The notes below the pieces were generated by a model. It saw only the letters and a list, made by a program, of their open reading frames with translations. It had not been told where the DNA came from and did not search any database. From assembly GCA_016931875.1 (NCBI GenBank), contig JAFGDX010000128.1, positions 1 through 9,048 of the forward strand: DNA of 9,048 bases, given 5' to 3'. Source of the DNA: Prolixibacteraceae bacterium. GTDB lineage: Bacteria; Bacteroidota; Bacteroidia; Bacteroidales; Prolixibacteraceae. Each line of letters opens with the position of its first letter. Positions within the stretch are counted from its first letter, which is position 1. The translations under genes were made by a program, and so were the position numbers. Below, in pieces: positions 1-6,445 of the stretch.

Positions 1-458
1 CCTGCTTCAGACGGAATCATTTTCCGCACGTCCACCACATCGTCGTTCATAAACCCAATGGCATCAAGCGCAACAATGGCCAGCCGTGTTTTCCCGTCAT
101 CAATTATCATGGTGCGTGCCCAAATGTCATCGTGAATTCCGTTGGCTGGTTTACGGTTGCTGAATCCGGCAATCCAAACCGGGTCAAAAACACCGTTGCC
201 GTTTTTATCGGTAAAAGTATCCCCGTCTTTCGGATTGTATTTTGCATCTCCATTATTATCCTCCCATCTGTCAGGAACATCGGGAGTGACGGGAATAGCA
301 GCAAAACCCGCTTGTAACTGCGCCGGATTATGATTGCTGATTTCCATAGCAGTGTTGTAACCCGGGTGCCGGTCTTTCAGATTAAAATAACCCCGCACCA
401 GCAGTGCAATCATCAACACTAACATTACAACACCTGCCAGTTTTAGTACTTTTTTCAT
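1..458 (-). CDS. Neutral/alkaline ceramidase-type protein, N-terminal part (cut by window edge)
   Basis: Seen: the reading frame is open from an ATG at 456-458 to the left edge, giving 152 residues with no stop, so the C-terminus lies outside the window. Residues 7-21 are a hydrophobic helix, read as a signal anchor or uncleaved signal peptide. Residues 50-60 (AGFAAIPVTPD) and 107-122 (GIHDDIWARTMIIDDG), followed by a hydrophobic strand at 126-135, match the start of the neutral/alkaline non-lysosomal ceramidase N-terminal domain as I know it. Between them, residues 66-93 are rich in Asp, Asn and Gly (DNNGD, KDGD, DKNGNG), resembling calcium-binding loops. An AAGGGA sequence lies a few bases before the ATG and supports this start. 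Family members hydrolyse N-acyl linkages in ceramide, but many bacterial relatives are uncharacterised, and the zinc-site residues are not in the visible part. It diverges from the RraA-like gene. Family call fairly sure; substrate unknown. Confidence 0.75.
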   Translation of the reverse strand, partial: MKKVLKLAGVVMLVLMIALLVRGYFNLKDRHPGYNTAMEISNHNPAQLQAGFAAIPVTPDVPDRWEDNNGDAKYNPKDGDTFTDKNGNGVFDPVWIAGFSNRKPANGIHDDIWARTMIIDDGKTRLAIVALDAIGFMNDDVVDVRKMIPSEA

Positions 459-513
459 TACATCCCTTTTAAATTTATCTGAAACCGGTTTTTTGGAAAG
501 AGTTTATCCTTTT

Positions 514-521
514 CAAAAATA
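514..521 (-). promoter_or_regulatory. Candidate Bacteroidota -7 box for the ceramidase-like gene
   Basis: Read on the minus strand this is TATTTTTG, an exact match to the Bacteroidota -7 pattern TAnnTTTG. It lies about 55 bases before the ATG, which would give a leader of roughly 50 bases. No good TTTG lies at the usual 19-20 base spacing (the nearest TTG is about 24 bases away), so the call is weak. Confidence 0.25.
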
Positions 522-547
522 AGAACAATGTAACAATTTATAGTTCA

Positions 548-571
548 AGTATATTATTCAATGTATATACT
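548..571. repeat. Inverted repeat, 7-bp arms, in the divergent intergenic region
   Basis: AGTATAT at 548-554 and ATATACT at 565-571 are perfect reverse complements separated by 10 bases. The site sits between two divergent genes and just upstream of the candidate minus-strand -7 box, a position that would suit an operator. The arms are mostly A and T, so chance occurrence is possible. The repeat itself is certain; its function is not. Confidence 0.4.
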
Positions 572-658
572 ATTTTAACGGCTCAATTTTATTTTGAAAA
601 TGAAGAACATCCAATTCAGCAAAATAATCATGTATTTTTAATAAAATTCTTGAAGTAA

Positions 659-689
659 TTGCGTCACCAGTTCTATTTCTTTACATTCT
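659..689 (+). promoter_or_regulatory. Weak promoter candidate for the RraA-like gene
   Basis: ATTG ending at 661 is followed after 20 bases by TACATTCT (682-689). This resembles the Bacteroidota TTTG / TAnnTTTG arrangement in spacing but carries mismatches in both boxes. It would place transcription start about 30 bases before the ATG at 727. Apart from this and the inverted repeat, nothing else convincing is visible in 459-726. Confidence 0.2.
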
Positions 690-726
690 GAAAATTTGCT
701 TTTAGAAAGTAAAAAAACGTTTGAAT

Positions 727-1467
727 ATGTATGAAAATGTAAACCTCTTAAAACTGAAACGCTGGAACACCCCCACCATTTGCAACGGCTGGGAAAAAAT
801 AACCAAACACGATTTTAGCCACGAATGTTTTAATCTGGAAGAAACCACCGATTTTATGCCCCAAATGGGTCCCATGGTTGGTTATGCAGTAACTGTAAAA
901 ATAGAGCCGCGTAATATTCAGCACACAAAAAGAAATGCCAATGTATGGAATGAATATCTTGAATACGTGGCATCGCGGCCGGAACCCAAAATTGTTGTGG
1001 TTCAGGATTTGGACAAACCGGCTACTTTTGGCTCGTTTTGGGGAGAAGTAAACAGCAATCTTCACAGAGGGCTGGGCTGCGTTGGTACCATTACCGACGG
1101 CAGTATTCGCGATGTGGATGAAATGACCAATGCCGGATTTAAAGCACTGGCACGCAGGCTTTCGGTGAGCCATGCCTACAGTACCCCGGTTGAGTGGAAT
1201 TGTGAGGTGGAGGTGTTTGGCCAAAAAATACAACCGGGACAGTTGATTCATGCCGACAAACACGGGTTCCTGGCCATTCCCGACGAAGATGTGGATGACT
1301 TGCTGGATGCGGTTCTTTTTATGGACAATAACGAATGCGAAACCCTCATAGCTGCCGCCCGGAACTCGGCCGGAAAAACAAAACCACAACTGCTGGAAAT
1401 TTGGAAAAAAGCTGCCAATCAATTCCGTGGAAATGTGAATAAAAAATTTGGCTCCGGCAAAAAGTGA
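727..1467 (+). CDS. RraA / HMG-CHA aldolase-like protein
   Basis: Seen: 246 residues from the ATG at 727. An in-frame TTG at 721 would add two residues, and ATG is preferred because it is a standard codon and costs nothing. There is no signal peptide, so the protein is expected in the cytoplasm. The family core is complete: FWGEV near residue 104, then a Gly-rich stretch leading to TDGSIRD at 123-129. The Arg128-Asp129 pair corresponds to the substrate- and metal-binding pair in class II HMG/CHA aldolases. The C-terminal half has the usual PGQLIHADKHGFLAIPDE at 170-187. Known for the family: divalent-metal aldol cleavage or oxaloacetate decarboxylation, or, in true RraA, RNase E binding. At 246 residues it is longer than typical RraA (about 160), which favours an aldolase-like enzyme over the RNase regulator (inference). 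It converges on the DUF1080 gene with a 54-base gap. Substrate unknown. Confidence 0.85.
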   Translation: MYENVNLLKLKRWNTPTICNGWEKITKHDFSHECFNLEETTDFMPQMGPMVGYAVTVKIEPRNIQHTKRNANVWNEYLEYVASRPEPKIVVVQDLDKPATFGSFWGEVNSNLHRGLGCVGTITDGSIRDVDEMTNAGFKALARRLSVSHAYSTPVEWNCEVEVFGQKIQPGQLIHADKHGFLAIPDEDVDDLLDAVLFMDNNECETLIAAARNSAGKTKPQLLEIWKKAANQFRGNVNKKFGSGKK

Positions 1468-1503
1468 AATTTTAAATCAAAAAACACAAATACTTCATAA
1501 ATG

Positions 1504-1535
1504 TGAGTGATATAAAAAACTTTAATTCTCACTCA
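1504..1535. terminator. Weak hairpin between convergent genes
   Basis: TGAGTGA (1504-1510) pairs with TCACTCA (1529-1535) across an 18-base AT-rich loop. It lies after the RraA-like stop and spans the final codons of the DUF1080 gene. There is no GC-rich stem or clear U tract on either strand, so it may be only a weak bidirectional terminator or chance. Confidence 0.2.
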
Positions 1536-2127
1536 AATCCCTGAAATACAAATCTTTCGCTTCAATTACCATTCCCGGATTGTGACATTGTATGGCAAAA
1601 TAACCCTTTTTGTATTCGTCATCTTCATAGGTCATCACAGGTTGGTCGTTAATCCAGAATTGAATGAGGGTTCCGACCGCTTTGATGCGGTAATCAAACC
1701 ATTCGCCATCTTTGGTGAGGTTTTCGGTTGCTTTGCCGGTTGGCGTTCCGGGTTTCCAGAGCCAGCCGGTAAAAGCGTCCTGTGTGTTGCAAATTTGTGC
1801 TTCGTATCCGCGCGGGAAACCATCCGGATTATCTGCCGGCGGGTTGGCACGAAAATACAACCCGCTGTTGGCATCGCTGCCGGTACTGTAAATTCTGAAT
1901 GTACCTTTTACTTCCAAATCAGTCAGTTCCGGTGCAGCGTAAATGTGTCCATATCCGTTTTCGCCCACCAACACACCTTCTTTTACTTTCCAGGAAGCTT
2001 CTCCACGGACAGTCCAGCCATCCAGATTTTCGCCGTTAAACAACGGTTGCCATTTGGGTTGACTGCTGCAGCCACCCAACAAAAGGGCCAAAATAACGGC
2101 CGGCAAAAAATGCAATAATCGATTCAT
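1522..2127 (-). CDS. DUF1080 (3-keto-disaccharide hydrolase domain) lipoprotein
   Basis: Seen: 201 residues. Residues 1-20 form a lipoprotein signal peptide ending in LLLGGC with Cys20 as the lipidation site, so the mature protein is membrane-anchored and faces the periplasm or cell surface. The rest is a single concanavalin-like beta-sandwich of the PF06439 type: LFNGENLDGW (29-38), GSDANSGLYFR (83-93), YEAQI (108-112), GTPTGKA (127-133), a GEWFDYRI strand near 141 followed by the WINDQPVMTY hairpin (158-167), and a closing GYFAIQCHNPG strand (175-185). Known: this family is linked to hydrolysis or turnover of 3-keto-glycosides and is often encoded beside glycosidases. It is the last gene of the three-gene minus operon, 11 A-rich bases after the membrane-protein gene and with no clear ribosome-binding site, as is common in this phylum. 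The domain is confident; the substrate is not known. Confidence 0.9.
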   Translation of the reverse strand: MNRLLHFLPAVILALLLGGCSSQPKWQPLFNGENLDGWTVRGEASWKVKEGVLVGENGYGHIYAAPELTDLEVKGTFRIYSTGSDANSGLYFRANPPADNPDGFPRGYEAQICNTQDAFTGWLWKPGTPTGKATENLTKDGEWFDYRIKAVGTLIQFWINDQPVMTYEDDEYKKGYFAIQCHNPGMVIEAKDLYFRDLSEN

Positions 2128-2138
2128 TTTGTTTGTTT

Positions 2139-3533
2139 TTATGATTTAGTAAGTTGAAATTTCCAAATAATAAACCATGACACAACGGCTGCAGAAAGAG
2201 CAAAAATAATGTCCACAATAAACTTTCCGCATACTATCTGGCAAAAGGATAATCCTTCAACATTTAATTTTTCCGGATCAATAAACAAACGTAAAAAGGA
2301 AACCATAATACAGGCCCAGATTAGCAACAGAAAAAGGCGGGCAACAACTTTTGTTCTCCGGCTAAAGTAATGAGTTAGCAATCCGACTCCTGCCGTCATC
2401 AAAAAAATATAGAAAAACCGAAAGTTAAAAGGCGACCATGTATTTACATCGGGGTAAAAATCACGGATTAAATCGATGGAAGCATGGCAGAAAGTGAGGG
2501 TAATTCCAATTTGCCAGGCCGCCTTTGGAAAACGCATTACCACCCAAACAAAAAGTAACCCGGCAACCGAATAGTTTACCATTATTCGTGCGATTTCCCT
2601 GCTGATTGTTCCCCCGGGCATATTATTGATAATTGTGGTTTTGGCAAACCATTCCATGGTGTTGGGTATCAACCAGTATATTAAAAGGCCGGTTGCCAGG
2701 GCAACTACCGGTTCTTTCCACCCCGTATAAATTTTTGTTTCTGAAGACACATCTTCTTTTCCATTTTGCAAAACAGCTTCCCCTTTGCTTAACCAGGTGG
2801 CATATCCCAGGGCGCCTCCCAAAAGCAGTCCGAAAGTAAATTCCATGGCTTTCCACCAACTGGTAAAAATTACCCCGGGCAACTGACTTCCCAAAAAAAG
2901 CCACAATCCGCCTAAACCAAATCCCAATGCACCCCCGGCCATTCCCCAAAAAGCAAATCGAAAGATGATTCTAAATTCAGCCGAAGAAATTTTTATTTTC
3001 AGATAAGAAAGAAGAAAAACAGCTCCCAACAAAAGCCCTGCCCACGATTCGGCTCGTGGATTTTCCGGGTCGGAGAAATAAAGTAACATGGGGTCGTTGA
3101 TAAGTTTGAAACCGAGAAATATCCCCGTTATCAAAAGCAAGATGGCGATGATGATTTTTCTTTTCGGAATTTTTTTGAATACCAGTCCCAGCGATAAAAC
3201 TGCTCCCCCCAGCAATCCCCAAACGGCGCCTTTTAATGTTGTTCCGGCAGTTCCCCATGCAAGGGTTTCAGGACTGCGAAGAAAACCCAGGGTTTGGCCG
3301 TAGGTCATTTCGCCACCCATGCCAATTCCAAAAACCCCAAAAACAAGCAAAAAAGAAGTTGCTGCTGCCGGCATTTCGCACAAAAGCCCCATACTTAAAG
3401 CCACCATAGCCCCGGGAATCATGGCGCCAAACGGGCCTCCGCCAATATGTCCGCGGAGTCCCCACCCCAACATCATGGCAAGAGCCGGGAAAATTATAAA
3501 CATCCATTGGGGGTATTGGCTGGTTTTTATCAT
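2139..3533 (-). CDS. Polytopic membrane protein of unrecognised family
   Basis: Seen: 464 residues with roughly 12 to 14 hydrophobic segments, at about 11-24, 38-52, 60-74, 100-118, 126-143, 163-178, 190-213, 230-247, 272-290, 315-333, 340-355, 372-390, 396-416 and 435-456. Many helices are Gly-rich (GLLGGAVLSLG at 106-116, GMAGGALGFGLGGL at 197-210). Two motifs look functional: GWGLRGHIGGGPFGAMIPGA (23-42), with Arg27 and His29 near the membrane, and GGEMTYGQTLG (73-83), with a buried-looking Glu75. A hydrophilic loop at 249-270 divides the protein. I recognise no transporter or enzyme family. Its ATG follows the GH2 gene's tandem stop (TAATAA) after 4 bases, suggesting translational coupling, and the DUF1080 gene follows 11 bases later. 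By context it could import or export a sugar product, or act on a membrane-bound substrate; both are inference. Confidence 0.85.
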   Translation of the reverse strand: MIKTSQYPQWMFIIFPALAMMLGWGLRGHIGGGPFGAMIPGAMVALSMGLLCEMPAAATSFLLVFGVFGIGMGGEMTYGQTLGFLRSPETLAWGTAGTTLKGAVWGLLGGAVLSLGLVFKKIPKRKIIIAILLLITGIFLGFKLINDPMLLYFSDPENPRAESWAGLLLGAVFLLSYLKIKISSAEFRIIFRFAFWGMAGGALGFGLGGLWLFLGSQLPGVIFTSWWKAMEFTFGLLLGGALGYATWLSKGEAVLQNGKEDVSSETKIYTGWKEPVVALATGLLIYWLIPNTMEWFAKTTIINNMPGGTISREIARIMVNYSVAGLLFVWVVMRFPKAAWQIGITLTFCHASIDLIRDFYPDVNTWSPFNFRFFYIFLMTAGVGLLTHYFSRRTKVVARLFLLLIWACIMVSFLRLFIDPEKLNVEGLSFCQIVCGKFIVDIIFALSAAVVSWFIIWKFQLTKS

Positions 3534-3537
3534 CTTA

Positions 3538-6237
3538 TTAATTTAAGGTTACCTGCTCCACGTTCCAGGCTTTTATTTGCAGTTGGGGTTTATTTTCACC
3601 TCCGTCAGTTAAAAAGTACCGGGCCTCGTAGTTTCTTTCTTCACCCGGAAGAAGAGAGACATAATTGTCGTTCCAGTAAATAGGTAAAACCGGTTCTCCG
3701 GTGGCCGGGTTATTCACATCCATAAATACAAAAAAGGCAATGGCATCCGTCGGGTTTTTTACCTTCAACCGGACAATACCAAATTTATCTTCCTTTTCAA
3801 AAGTATAATCATATTCCAGATTTACTTTGGGCAGCTGGTCCAGTGCTGTATAATCGGCATAGGCTTTTGAAGGTGTGTAATAAGGCCATTCCAGTTCTTT
3901 TGCAGCGGCATAATCGAGTTCGTCTTTCTTTTCCGACAACCAGTAAATACTGTTATCCACTTCATTGTTGTTTTTGTCGAACACGCGCAGATCGAGGAAC
4001 CAAACCGGTGAAAGATTGTCAATTTCAGGCAGTTTATAAATAAATTTAGAGGTATTGCCTGAAATGTTTCCCGCCCACTCATCAGTAAATATTTCTTTTG
4101 AATGAACATTGAAAATACGGATTTTTACCGTAAGATTATCAGCATCGTTTAAATCTTCGTTGGCCAGATAAATGTCGTTAAAGCCATATCTGTATATGGC
4201 ATGGAGCGGGTTACATGCTTTTCGTACGGCATAAAATGCACCGTTGGGTTGCAGGTAGGTATCGTACAACTGCCAGTACAACTCGGGCCAGGCCGAATTC
4301 AGCATCCACTGAATAAGCCCGGTACTTTTGGGTTTGTGGGCCACAAATGCTTCAAACATGGGTCGCATAAGTTCGTAGTTGCTCACCTGCGATTTAAAAG
4401 CAAATTCTTCCACTCCCGATGATTTTCCATACCTGGCATTGAGTGCTTTCCGGTAACGGTCGAGCGTTTTAAACTGGTTTCGTCCGGTGTGGTATTCCCA
4501 ATAGTTTTTATCGATGGGCCACAATGCTTCTTCAGGAAACATTTTCTTCAGCGAAGCCAGTGGCGGAATATTTGGCCCCGGGCAAGTTTCGGTATTAAAA
4601 CCATAACCGCCCCCCAGCATGGTATCGGTAAACCAGTACACCGGTGGTGTGTAAGCGTAAGGGCCAAGCATTTTCATTCCGGTGGGACCACTGATTTCGC
4701 TTACCAGGGGAACTTCGGCAACAATGTTATTGTTTTCCGTTCCGGCGCCCCCGGCCGAAGTTACATACGAACGCGATGGATCATATTGTTCAAACAAGGC
4801 AATGTATTTGTGTTCCAGTTTTGGGGCCGGAAGTTTGTCGCTGCCCAGCATCCACACAAATATACTGGGATGATTTCGCAACCACAGCATCTGGTCTTTC
4901 CACATGGCTTCCATCAGGTCGATATCTTCATCGCTTGTGGCGCCGCCATATTTTTCGTGGGTTGGTTTTAACAGATACTCTTCCCACTCCCAGTGACAAT
5001 TCCACCCAAGCATAACCAAAATTCCGTATTCGTCGCACAGGTTGTACAAAGTTTCATCTTTCCCCCAAAAACCTTCGCAACGAATACTGTTCAAATTCAT
5101 ATGCCTAACATAGCGAAGTTGCGCTTCCACCGATTTTGGTGTGTCCTGCAGTAAAACATCGTCGGTCCAGCCTCCTCCCTTAATCAGTACAAATTTTCCG
5201 TTTACTTCAAAAGCCCGGTTTTTGTCTTCATTCAGGTAACTGTCAATTTCTCTGATACCATATTTCTTTTCTACCTTGTCGATAATTTTATTTCCTGAAA
5301 CAAATTCTGCTTTTAACGGGTACAGGTTGGGCTCCCCCATTCCGTTGGGCCACCAGAGTTTTACATCGTTTACCGAAAGCTGGCTGAACTCCTGAGGTGA
5401 AAACTTCACCGAAACTGTTTCGCCGCCCGGAACGGAAACTTCTTTTTCTACCGTTCCCAGCAAATAATCTACACGAACGATTCCTTCCATGGTTTTCTCC
5501 GTACTGTTTTCCAGTTCAGTTTGAATAAAAAGGTCGGCATCCTTCAGTGTTTGTTTATTTACGCTGGCATAAACAAACGGGCTTCTGATTTTTACCCCTT
5601 CATTTACTTCCAGGAAAACTTCCCTGAAAATGCCAAGGTTACGGTCGCGTGGCAACGGATTCCAGTCGACAAAACCAATGGAATATTCACCATCGGCATG
5701 TTGCCACATTTTAAGCGCAACACTATTTTCCCCCTCTTTTACATAGTTGGAAATAGTAAAGGTAAACATGCGGTAGGTCCCGGCAAATTCATCTTTACCA
5801 GCCACTTTCTGCCCGTTTACCCACAAATCGGCACGGTAATTAATCCCGTTAAACCGAAGGCTGATTATTTTACCGATATCATCCGGGTGAATCTGAAATG
5901 ATGTGCGAAACCACCAGGGCTTTTTAAACTGTTCCGGATCCACTTTCTGCATGTTTATGCCAAAATACGGATCTTCAATAACCCCATGAGTCGCCATACT
6001 TCCAAGAACCGTTCCCGGCACAACGGATTTGTACCACGAGGCATCGTTGTAACCGTTTTCTGATATGGACTTTTCGTTGGTATCGCCTAATTTTTCGCTG
6101 GATTGCATGGTCCAGCCCGAATTTATATTTTCTACCCGGAAGGTTTCCTGTTTTTCAGCAGTAGTACAGCCATTCAGAAAAAGTACTACGGTAAAAAACA
6201 AGCCGGAAACTGTGCTAAATCGGTTTAATAACTTCAT
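3538..6237 (-). CDS. GH2 lipoprotein, exo-beta-D-glucosaminidase (CsxA)-like
   Basis: Seen: 899 residues from the ATG at 6237. An in-frame ATG at 6285 would add 16 residues (915 in all). The inner start is preferred because it gives a normal lipoprotein signal peptide ending in LFLNGC with Cys24. Domain order (899 numbering): jelly-roll sugar-binding domain about 60-215, first immunoglobulin-like domain about 215-330, TIM barrel about 335-690 beginning with FEVNGKFVLIKGGGW (343-357), then C-terminal immunoglobulin-like domains to the end. In the barrel, HPSIFVWMLGSD (456-467) ends in Asp467 where most GH2 enzymes have Asn-Glu, and FNTETCPGPNIPP (547-559) carries the likely nucleophile Glu550. 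The Asp acid/base and the GSD context are characteristic of the exo-beta-glucosaminidase branch related to CsxA and to plant endo-beta-mannosidases. Expected role: exo-removal of a beta-linked sugar outside the cytoplasm. It heads the minus operon and is divergent from the GH92 gene. Family sure, substrate tentative. Confidence 0.88.
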   Translation of the reverse strand: MKLLNRFSTVSGLFFTVVLFLNGCTTAEKQETFRVENINSGWTMQSSEKLGDTNEKSISENGYNDASWYKSVVPGTVLGSMATHGVIEDPYFGINMQKVDPEQFKKPWWFRTSFQIHPDDIGKIISLRFNGINYRADLWVNGQKVAGKDEFAGTYRMFTFTISNYVKEGENSVALKMWQHADGEYSIGFVDWNPLPRDRNLGIFREVFLEVNEGVKIRSPFVYASVNKQTLKDADLFIQTELENSTEKTMEGIVRVDYLLGTVEKEVSVPGGETVSVKFSPQEFSQLSVNDVKLWWPNGMGEPNLYPLKAEFVSGNKIIDKVEKKYGIREIDSYLNEDKNRAFEVNGKFVLIKGGGWTDDVLLQDTPKSVEAQLRYVRHMNLNSIRCEGFWGKDETLYNLCDEYGILVMLGWNCHWEWEEYLLKPTHEKYGGATSDEDIDLMEAMWKDQMLWLRNHPSIFVWMLGSDKLPAPKLEHKYIALFEQYDPSRSYVTSAGGAGTENNNIVAEVPLVSEISGPTGMKMLGPYAYTPPVYWFTDTMLGGGYGFNTETCPGPNIPPLASLKKMFPEEALWPIDKNYWEYHTGRNQFKTLDRYRKALNARYGKSSGVEEFAFKSQVSNYELMRPMFEAFVAHKPKSTGLIQWMLNSAWPELYWQLYDTYLQPNGAFYAVRKACNPLHAIYRYGFNDIYLANEDLNDADNLTVKIRIFNVHSKEIFTDEWAGNISGNTSKFIYKLPEIDNLSPVWFLDLRVFDKNNNEVDNSIYWLSEKKDELDYAAAKELEWPYYTPSKAYADYTALDQLPKVNLEYDYTFEKEDKFGIVRLKVKNPTDAIAFFVFMDVNNPATGEPVLPIYWNDNYVSLLPGEERNYEARYFLTDGGENKPQLQIKAWNVEQVTLN

Positions 6238-6319
6238 ACAAAAAAAAGATTTTAGGTCATTATTGAATTTTTGAAAGTACTTCATAATGGCAAAATAATG
6301 GCAACAAAAAGAAAAAAAC

Positions 6320-6352
6320 TTCGCTTATTTTATTCAATTTACATTATCTTTT
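6320..6352 (+). promoter_or_regulatory. Weak promoter candidate for the GH92 gene
   Basis: TTCG at 6320-6323 and TATCTTTT at 6345-6352 resemble the Bacteroidota TTTG / TAnnTTTG pair with 21-base spacing and one mismatch in each box. This would give a leader of about 90 bases. A second -7-like sequence, TAATTTCG at 6378-6385, lacks a properly spaced partner. Confidence 0.2.
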
Positions 6353-6394
6353 AACCATTCATTTGAAATTTAAAATATAATTTCGCAAAAAAGG

Positions 6395-6407
6395 TTAAGA
6401 TTCTTAA
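6395..6407. repeat. Short palindrome upstream of the GH92 gene
   Basis: TTAAG-ATT-CTTAA is a perfect 5-bp-arm palindrome 38 bases before the GH92 ATG. It could be a regulator site or a small leader hairpin, but such repeats are common by chance in AT-rich DNA. Confidence 0.2.
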
Positions 6408-6445
6408 TGTTTCAATTCAACCAGTAACAACTAAAATATAACATC

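Noticed and set aside
600..641. 13-codon mini-ORF (ATG at 600) upstream of the RraA-like gene
   Set aside because: Too short, no ribosome-binding site, and no repeated codon pattern that would suggest a leader peptide.
748..1422. 224-codon open frame on the minus strand
   Set aside because: It lies entirely antisense to the RraA-like gene, whose family motifs are unmistakable; its translation shows no recognisable domain.
1582..2118. 178-codon open frame on the plus strand
   Set aside because: Shadow of the DUF1080 lipoprotein gene, with no domain-like features of its own.
4489..4971. 160-codon open frame on the plus strand
   Set aside because: Antisense to the GH2 catalytic barrel, with no start context or domain.
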